Assembly (NCBI GenBank): GCA_009377605.1
Contig: WHTT01000009.1
Coordinates: forward strand, 1-64,000
Reading direction: 5' to 3'
Origin: Luteitalea sp.
GTDB taxonomy: Bacteria; Acidobacteriota; Vicinamibacteria; Vicinamibacterales; Vicinamibacteraceae
Length of the DNA: 64,000 bases
The position numbers and the translations under genes were made by a program. This document shows, in pieces, positions 59,999 to 64,000 of this stretch (position 1 is its first letter; each line of letters starts with the position of its first letter). The notes beneath the pieces are model-generated. The model did not search any database, was not told the origin of the DNA, and saw only the letters and a program-made list of their open reading frames with translations.

Positions 59999-60724
59999 AT
60001 GTCGCCTCTCGACATTCAACGCCTCGGCGTCATCACCTACGAGGAAGGCGTCTCGCTCCAGGCGCAGCTTGCCGCGGATCGGCGTGCCGGCATCGCACCG
60101 GACACGCTGCTCCTCTTGCAACATCAGCACGTCATCACGCTGGGCGTGAAGGCGCGCAACTCACGGGCGCACATCATTGCCTCGGATCGGGAGCTGGCGG
60201 CGCGGGGCGTGGCCGTCTACGACGCCGGGCGTGGTGGCGACGTGACCTATCACGGGCCGGGCCAGCTCGTGGGCTATCCGGTGATCGATCTCAAGCCGGA
60301 TCGACAAGATGTGCATCGCTATGTGCGAGACCTCGAGGAAGTGCTCATCCGTACGGCGGCGGATTTCGGCGTCCGCGCCGGGCGGTTGGCTGGCCTGACC
60401 GGCGTGTGGGTCGCCCAACGAAAACTGGCGGCCATCGGCGTTCGGATTTCCCGCTGGGTGACGAGCCACGGCTTCGCACTCAACGTCTCAACCAACCTCG
60501 ACTATTTCGACCTCATCGTTCCCTGTGGCATCGCCGACCACGGCGTGACTTCCCTCGAGCTCCTGGCCGGCCCCCTCCCTATGGCCGAGATCGAGGACTC
60601 GTGTGTTCGGCATTTCTGCGACGTGTTCGACCGCTTCGAAGTTCGGACCTCCTCCCTCGAACCTCGTCCCTCGCCCCTCCCCTCGCCCCTGGGAATAAAT
60701 AAGGCTCCTCCGGTGTTCTCCTAG
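59999..60724 (+). CDS. lipB: octanoyl-ACP:protein octanoyltransferase LipB
   Basis: A 241-residue enzyme that moves octanoate from ACP to lipoyl domains, the first step of lipoylation, which the E2 encoded upstream requires. GRGGDVTYHGPGQLVGYPVIDL, Lys142 in KLAAIGVRI and the catalytic Cys176 in LIVPCGIADHGVTS are present. TAGCCT lies 7 bases before the ATG with no ribosome binding site. The C-terminal 25 residues (Pro/Ser-rich) are encoded by CCTCG/CCCCTCG phrases, a repeat-derived tail. Confidence 0.93.
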   Translation: MSPLDIQRLGVITYEEGVSLQAQLAADRRAGIAPDTLLLLQHQHVITLGVKARNSRAHIIASDRELAARGVAVYDAGRGGDVTYHGPGQLVGYPVIDLKPDRQDVHRYVRDLEEVLIRTAADFGVRAGRLAGLTGVWVAQRKLAAIGVRISRWVTSHGFALNVSTNLDYFDLIVPCGIADHGVTSLELLAGPLPMAEIEDSCVRHFCDVFDRFEVRTSSLEPRPSPLPSPLGINKAPPVFS

Positions 60725-60736
60725 TTTGGAGGCATC

Positions 60737-61351
60737 ATGAGGGACAAGTCGCAGTCCGAAAAGACGCTGGTCGGTCGGCTCCGGGCAGAGGATGGGACGG
60801 CCGTAGCCGAGCTTGCGGACACGTATGGTGCCAGAATCTATCAACTGGCGCTTCGTTATACGAAGAATCATGAAGATGCAGAAGAGATTGCTCAAGACGT
60901 GCTGTTGAAGGTCTTTCGTAAGATCCGCGCCTTCCGAGGCGATGCTGCGCTCTCATCCTGGATTTATCGCATCACGTACAACACGGCGATGTCGCGCCTC
61001 AGGAACGGCAAGTTCGCACGCCCGGCTGAAGTCTCGGCCGAGCTCCCCGACGATCGTCAACAGGGAAAGACCAGGCTGCTGGAGGCAACGGATTGGTCGG
61101 CGCTGGGTGACGAAGCCGTGCTCCGTCGCGAGCTCCGGGACCGCTTGCGGGTAGCGATCCGCGATTTACCACCCATATACAGGCGACCCGTCATTCTGCG
61201 CGATGTTCACGGCCTGTCTACCGAGGAGGCAAGCCGCGTGCTTCGTGTGAATACGCAGACGTTGAAATCGCGCCTTCACCGGGGCCGGTTGATCCTCCGA
61301 GAGCGCTTGGGCGACTTCGAGAGCGGGCTTACGTTGCATCGCGCCGCCTAA
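60737..61351 (+). CDS. ECF-type sigma factor
   Basis: A 204-residue sigma-70 family protein. Region 2 is ADTYGARIYQLALRYTKNHEDAEEIAQDVLLKVFRKI with FRGDAALSSWIYRITYNTAMSRLR. Region 4 is IRDLPPIYRRPVILRDVHGLSTEEASRVLRVNTQTLKSRLHRGR. GGAGG is well placed before the ATG. No anti-sigma factor gene follows, unlike most ECF loci, so its control is unclear. It lies 12 bases after lipB. Confidence 0.93.
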   Translation: MRDKSQSEKTLVGRLRAEDGTAVAELADTYGARIYQLALRYTKNHEDAEEIAQDVLLKVFRKIRAFRGDAALSSWIYRITYNTAMSRLRNGKFARPAEVSAELPDDRQQGKTRLLEATDWSALGDEAVLRRELRDRLRVAIRDLPPIYRRPVILRDVHGLSTEEASRVLRVNTQTLKSRLHRGRLILRERLGDFESGLTLHRAA

Positions 61352-61353
61352 CC

Positions 61354-61381
61354 ACCACGAAGACACGAAGTTCTTCGTGGT
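61354..61381. terminator. ACCACGAAG/CTTCGTGGT stem-loop after the sigma factor gene
   Basis: ACCACGAAG (61354-61362) pairs perfectly with CTTCGTGGT (61373-61381). Further CACGAAG/CTTCGTG copies continue to about 61425. It lies between convergent genes and could terminate both. The CACGAAG phrase is a widespread intergenic repeat motif. Confidence 0.65.
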
Positions 61382-61404
61382 TTAGCCTTCGTGCTCTTCG
61401 GTGT

Positions 61405-62718
61405 TTACCTTGGTGCCTTCGTGGTTGGACTACCCAACGCCACAATGCACTCGCTGACCCCGTGACCTTCTGTGGCTGTGACCTCGAAGTGAACCCCTTC
61501 GTAGTCGACGCGGTCGCCGATACGCGGAGGGCGCCCGAGCAGTGTCAAGACTAGGCCGCTGACGCTGTCGACGTCGGGATGTTCGAGCGCGACTCCGAGC
61601 TGCTCGCCCACCTCCTCGACGCGCACGGTTCCTTTCACGTGGAGGCGGCCGAGGTAGTCGCGCGAGATACTGGGCCGTGCCGGGCCTGCTTCGTCGATCT
61701 CTCCGATCACTTCATCGAAGAGATCCGAGAGCGTGACCACACCCGCGGTCCCTCCATGCTCGTCGATGACGATGGCCATGTGGGTCTCTTCCTTGCGGAG
61801 CATGTCGATGACGCTGCCCAGGGCCGCTGTTTCCGGCACGTACGGCATCGCGTGAACGATGTCTGCTGCGAGCACCCTGCCGTCCTCGCACGCGGCGATC
61901 AGATCCTTGACGTGCACCATGCCGATGATCTGGTCCAGGTCCTCGCCGTAGACCGGATATCGACTGTAGGGGCGCTCCGCCACGAGGGCTCTCATGGCCG
62001 ACCCGTCGGCTCCCAGCGGCAGGCCGGCGATCTGCACACGGGGCGTCATGACTTCTCGTGCCGTGAGCTCCCCAAAGTCGAAGAGCTCTCGAAGGATCCG
62101 GCCCGATTCGGCTCGCAGCAACCCGCCCGCCTCGCTCTCGCGCACGACGAGCTCCAGCTCCTCGGGCGAGTAGAGGTGCTCCCGCGTGCCCTCCTGACGC
62201 TGGAGGCCCAGCGCTTTGAGGAGCAGATTGCCAAGACCGTTCAGCCCGAAGACGATTGGATAACAGGCATACTGCATCCACAAGATGTGCGGAGTAATCC
62301 AAAGCACCGTGTGCTCGGCCCGCTGCAGCGCAATCGACTTCGGCACCATTTCGCCCACGACAATGTGAAGGTAGGTGAGCGCCGATACGGCAATGGCGCT
62401 CGCCACGGAATGCGCGCCGATGTAGTGCGCTGTGCCGCTGTCCGCGAGCTGACGCAGGATCCAGTCGGCGAGCACGTGCTCGCCGTACATGCCGAGGCCG
62501 AGGCTGGCCACGGTGATCCCGAGCTGCGCCGTCGCGATGTAGCGATCCTGGCGCCGTGGGACCTCGAGCACGCGGTGCACCACTTGGGCGAGCCGTTCCC
62601 CCGCGAGGGCGCGCCGTTCGATGGCGGCGCGCGGCGCGCCCACGATTGCGAACTCCGCGGCAACGAACAGGCCGTTCAAAACGACGAGCGAGATGATGAT
62701 CAAGAGCGCTATCAGCAT
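61405..62718 (-). CDS. CNNM/CBS-domain membrane protein (HlyC/CorC family)
   Basis: A 437-residue transporter-like protein. The N-terminal CNNM domain has four hydrophobic segments (LLIIISLVVLNGLFVAAEFAIV; ITVASLGLGMYGE; MVPKSIALQ). Two CBS domains follow (TPRVQIAGLPLG ... YSRYPVYGEDLDQIIGMVHVKDL and VIDMLRKEETHMAIVIDEHGGTAGVVTLSDL), then a CorC_HlyC domain. Family members move or sense magnesium or other divalent ions. It follows the second CNNM gene by 6 bases in an operon. Confidence 0.9.
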   Translation of the reverse strand: MLIALLIIISLVVLNGLFVAAEFAIVGAPRAAIERRALAGERLAQVVHRVLEVPRRQDRYIATAQLGITVASLGLGMYGEHVLADWILRQLADSGTAHYIGAHSVASAIAVSALTYLHIVVGEMVPKSIALQRAEHTVLWITPHILWMQYACYPIVFGLNGLGNLLLKALGLQRQEGTREHLYSPEELELVVRESEAGGLLRAESGRILRELFDFGELTAREVMTPRVQIAGLPLGADGSAMRALVAERPYSRYPVYGEDLDQIIGMVHVKDLIAACEDGRVLAADIVHAMPYVPETAALGSVIDMLRKEETHMAIVIDEHGGTAGVVTLSDLFDEVIGEIDEAGPARPSISRDYLGRLHVKGTVRVEEVGEQLGVALEHPDVDSVSGLVLTLLGRPPRIGDRVDYEGVHFEVTATEGHGVSECIVALGSPTTKAPR

Positions 62719-62724
62719 GAACGG

Positions 62725-63780
62725 TTATGCATATCGCCTGGACGCTGAGCCTTGAGCTGGCGTCAGTAGCTCTCTCAACAGGTCTTCGAGTGACACGATG
62801 CCGACGACCTGTCCAGACCCGTCCTGGACGATCGCTTGGTGCGTTCGCCGCTCGCGTAAGAGCGCCACGAGCCGATCACCGGTCAGTCGCTCGTTCACGA
62901 ACAGCGGCGGGCGCAAGACATCCCGGAGATCGCTCACCGCGTTTCCCGCCAGTCGCCTCAGAAGCAGCGGCTTCGAGTTGAGGATGCCGATGACGTGGTC
63001 CAGTGATCCCTCGAACACCGGAAACCGCGTGTAAGGGCTCGCCATCGCGCGTGCGTACACGTCGTGAATCGGCGTCCGGATGTCGAGCGCGCTCACCTGC
63101 TCGCGCGGGATCATCAGCTGGCGCGCCGTGCGCAGGCTGAAACGCAGCGCGCGCTGCAGGCGGACATGCTCGTCAGGCTCCAGAAGACCGCCGTCTCGGC
63201 TGTCGGCAATCAGCAGCTCGATCTCTTCAGGCGAGTGGATATGGCGGTGCCCGGCGTCGGGTCTCCGCAGCAACTTCAGGAGCAGCAGGGCGCTACCGTT
63301 CAGGAAGTTGATGAACCAGCCGAGCGTCGCCAGGGTCCAACGCATCGGCCAGTACGTTGCGAGGGCGAGCGGCATTGGGTATTGCAGCGCTATCGACTTC
63401 GGCATCAGCTCGCCGAGCAGAACCTGCAGCGCGGTGAGCACGAGGAGCACACCGACCGAGGAGACCGACCACGCTGCCGAGGCGCTGAGACCAAGCCAGG
63501 CGCCGATGTACGGCGCGAGATCGACCGCAATCGTGGCCTGGCCGTACGCGCCGAGCACGAGGCTCGAGAGCGTAATGCCCACCTGACTCGTGGCAATGTA
63601 GCGGTCCAGCCGCTGCGGATCTTCGAGCACCGGAAGCAGATGAACCGCGAGACGATGCCCTTCCTCGGCCAGTTGTCGAATCCGGCTTCGTCTGGTGCTG
63701 ACGGCGGCGAACTCGGCCGCCACGTACAGCGCGTTGACGGTAATGAGCACGAGGACGACGAGCGCATCAACGAGGCTCAT
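62725..63780 (-). CDS. second CNNM/CBS-domain membrane protein
   Basis: A 351-residue paralogue of the next gene. It has the CNNM segments (VLVLITVNALYVAAEFAAV, GITLSSLVLGAYGQATIA, LMPKSIALQYP) and two CBS domains (MIPREQVSALDI ... YTRFPVFEGSLDHVIGIL and LLRERRTHQAIVQDGSGQVVGIVSLEDLL) but stops before the CorC_HlyC domain, as some members do. Tandem pairs of long and short forms may work as heteromers. Its ATG overlaps the stop of the upstream dehydrogenase (ATGA). Confidence 0.9.
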   Translation of the reverse strand: MSLVDALVVLVLITVNALYVAAEFAAVSTRRSRIRQLAEEGHRLAVHLLPVLEDPQRLDRYIATSQVGITLSSLVLGAYGQATIAVDLAPYIGAWLGLSASAAWSVSSVGVLLVLTALQVLLGELMPKSIALQYPMPLALATYWPMRWTLATLGWFINFLNGSALLLLKLLRRPDAGHRHIHSPEEIELLIADSRDGGLLEPDEHVRLQRALRFSLRTARQLMIPREQVSALDIRTPIHDVYARAMASPYTRFPVFEGSLDHVIGILNSKPLLLRRLAGNAVSDLRDVLRPPLFVNERLTGDRLVALLRERRTHQAIVQDGSGQVVGIVSLEDLLRELLTPAQGSASRRYA

Positions 63781-64000
63781 CGGCGGCTCGCCAACACGTT
63801 GTCGAACGCGATGCGCTCACCGGGGCTCAAGGCCGGCAGGTTGATCTCGGCGACGGCACCCTTCCTGAACCGAACGGGCACTGCAGCGACTCGACCGCGG
63901 GTGCTCTCCTCGCCGTCCAGCGTGGCGAAGCAAGTCAATTGGCGGCGGGCTCCATCCAAGAGCGCTTCGGCGACGCGAGCGCCCGCCGACGCCAGTGCGT
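63777..64000 (-). CDS. malate/lactate dehydrogenase, C-terminal part (5' end outside window)
   Basis: The frame is open from the window edge (ALASAGARVAEALLDGARR) to the TGA at 63777-63779. CFATLDGEESTRGRVAAVPVRF, an AEINLPALSPGERIAFDNV helix and the length after it match the end of NAD-dependent malate or lactate dehydrogenases. The catalytic half is not in the window, so the substrate is open. It overlaps the start of the CNNM gene by 4 bases. Confidence 0.6.
   Translation of the reverse strand, partial: ALASAGARVAEALLDGARRQLTCFATLDGEESTRGRVAAVPVRFRKGAVAEINLPALSPGERIAFDNVLASRR

Overview
The window reads as a piece of high-G+C chromosome from a non-pathogenic environmental bacterium. The best guess is an Acidobacteriota member of the Vicinamibacteria (subdivision 6) type. 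That rests on the gene mix (very large IPT-domain secreted proteins, AddAB, CNNM/CBS transporters, a fungalysin-like protease, a split-E1 2-oxoacid dehydrogenase) and on dense families of short palindromic repeats between and even inside genes. No rRNA, tRNA, CRISPR array, phage or insertion-sequence transposase was recognised. Taxonomy is an inference; no marker gene for it lies here.

Layout. 1-8.3 kb: the tail of one secreted IPT-type protein, a rhomboid protease, and a 2285-residue IPT-repeat protein of the same family. 8.6-15.6 kb: an AddB/AddA helicase-nuclease pair. 15.5-20.4 kb: GH29 fucosidase, PHP hydrolase, HD hydrolase, aminotransferase, SixA-like phosphatase. 20.4-28 kb: two tandem outer-membrane beta-barrels, a PLP decarboxylase, a glycine-zipper envelope protein, a probably frameshifted secreted protein, ThiO and PhhB. 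28-37.8 kb: a secreted M36-like protease facing a probable emfourin-type inhibitor, an M14 carboxypeptidase lipoprotein, an iodotyrosine-deiodinase-like flavoprotein, a PfkB kinase, a degenerate amidohydrolase, and a TauE/SafE + DUF1634 pair. 37.8-44 kb: a SNF2-type helicase and N6-adenine methyltransferase, resembling DrmD and DrmMI of DISARM without the rest of that system. 44.3-45.3 kb: QueF and an HU protein.

45.4-53.1 kb, all on the minus strand, is the most interesting region. It holds an NtrC-type response regulator, a radical SAM/SPASM peptide maturase, four unannotated peptides of 33-38 residues, an oligopeptide-binding lipoprotein and a CACHE-domain histidine kinase. The peptides come as two pairs of two types (B-A-B-A) that share a Pro-Trp-(Leu/Tyr)-Val-Asp core, each with a strong ribosome binding site. 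The copies differ mainly at synonymous positions, so they look like real, selected RiPP precursors. A sigma-54-like promoter lies upstream of the maturase gene. Taken together this looks like a self-contained modified-peptide system that may sense its own product.

53.2-61.4 kb: an lpdA-E1alpha-E1beta-E2 operon with a different palindromic repeat in every gap, then a small membrane protein, a methyltransferase, LipB (which fits the lipoyl-dependent complex) and an ECF sigma factor. 61.4-64 kb: two CNNM/CBS membrane proteins coupled to the 3' end of a probable malate/lactate dehydrogenase.

A second theme is repeats. At least three kinds occur: a 57-bp element ending in GGTAGGG/CCCTACC, GC-rich palindromes with 9-12 bp arms, and long hairpins built from 8-bp phrases (GTGANNRG or TCAAGGRR). 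Several have landed in frame inside coding sequences or supply C-termini and stop codons of genes.
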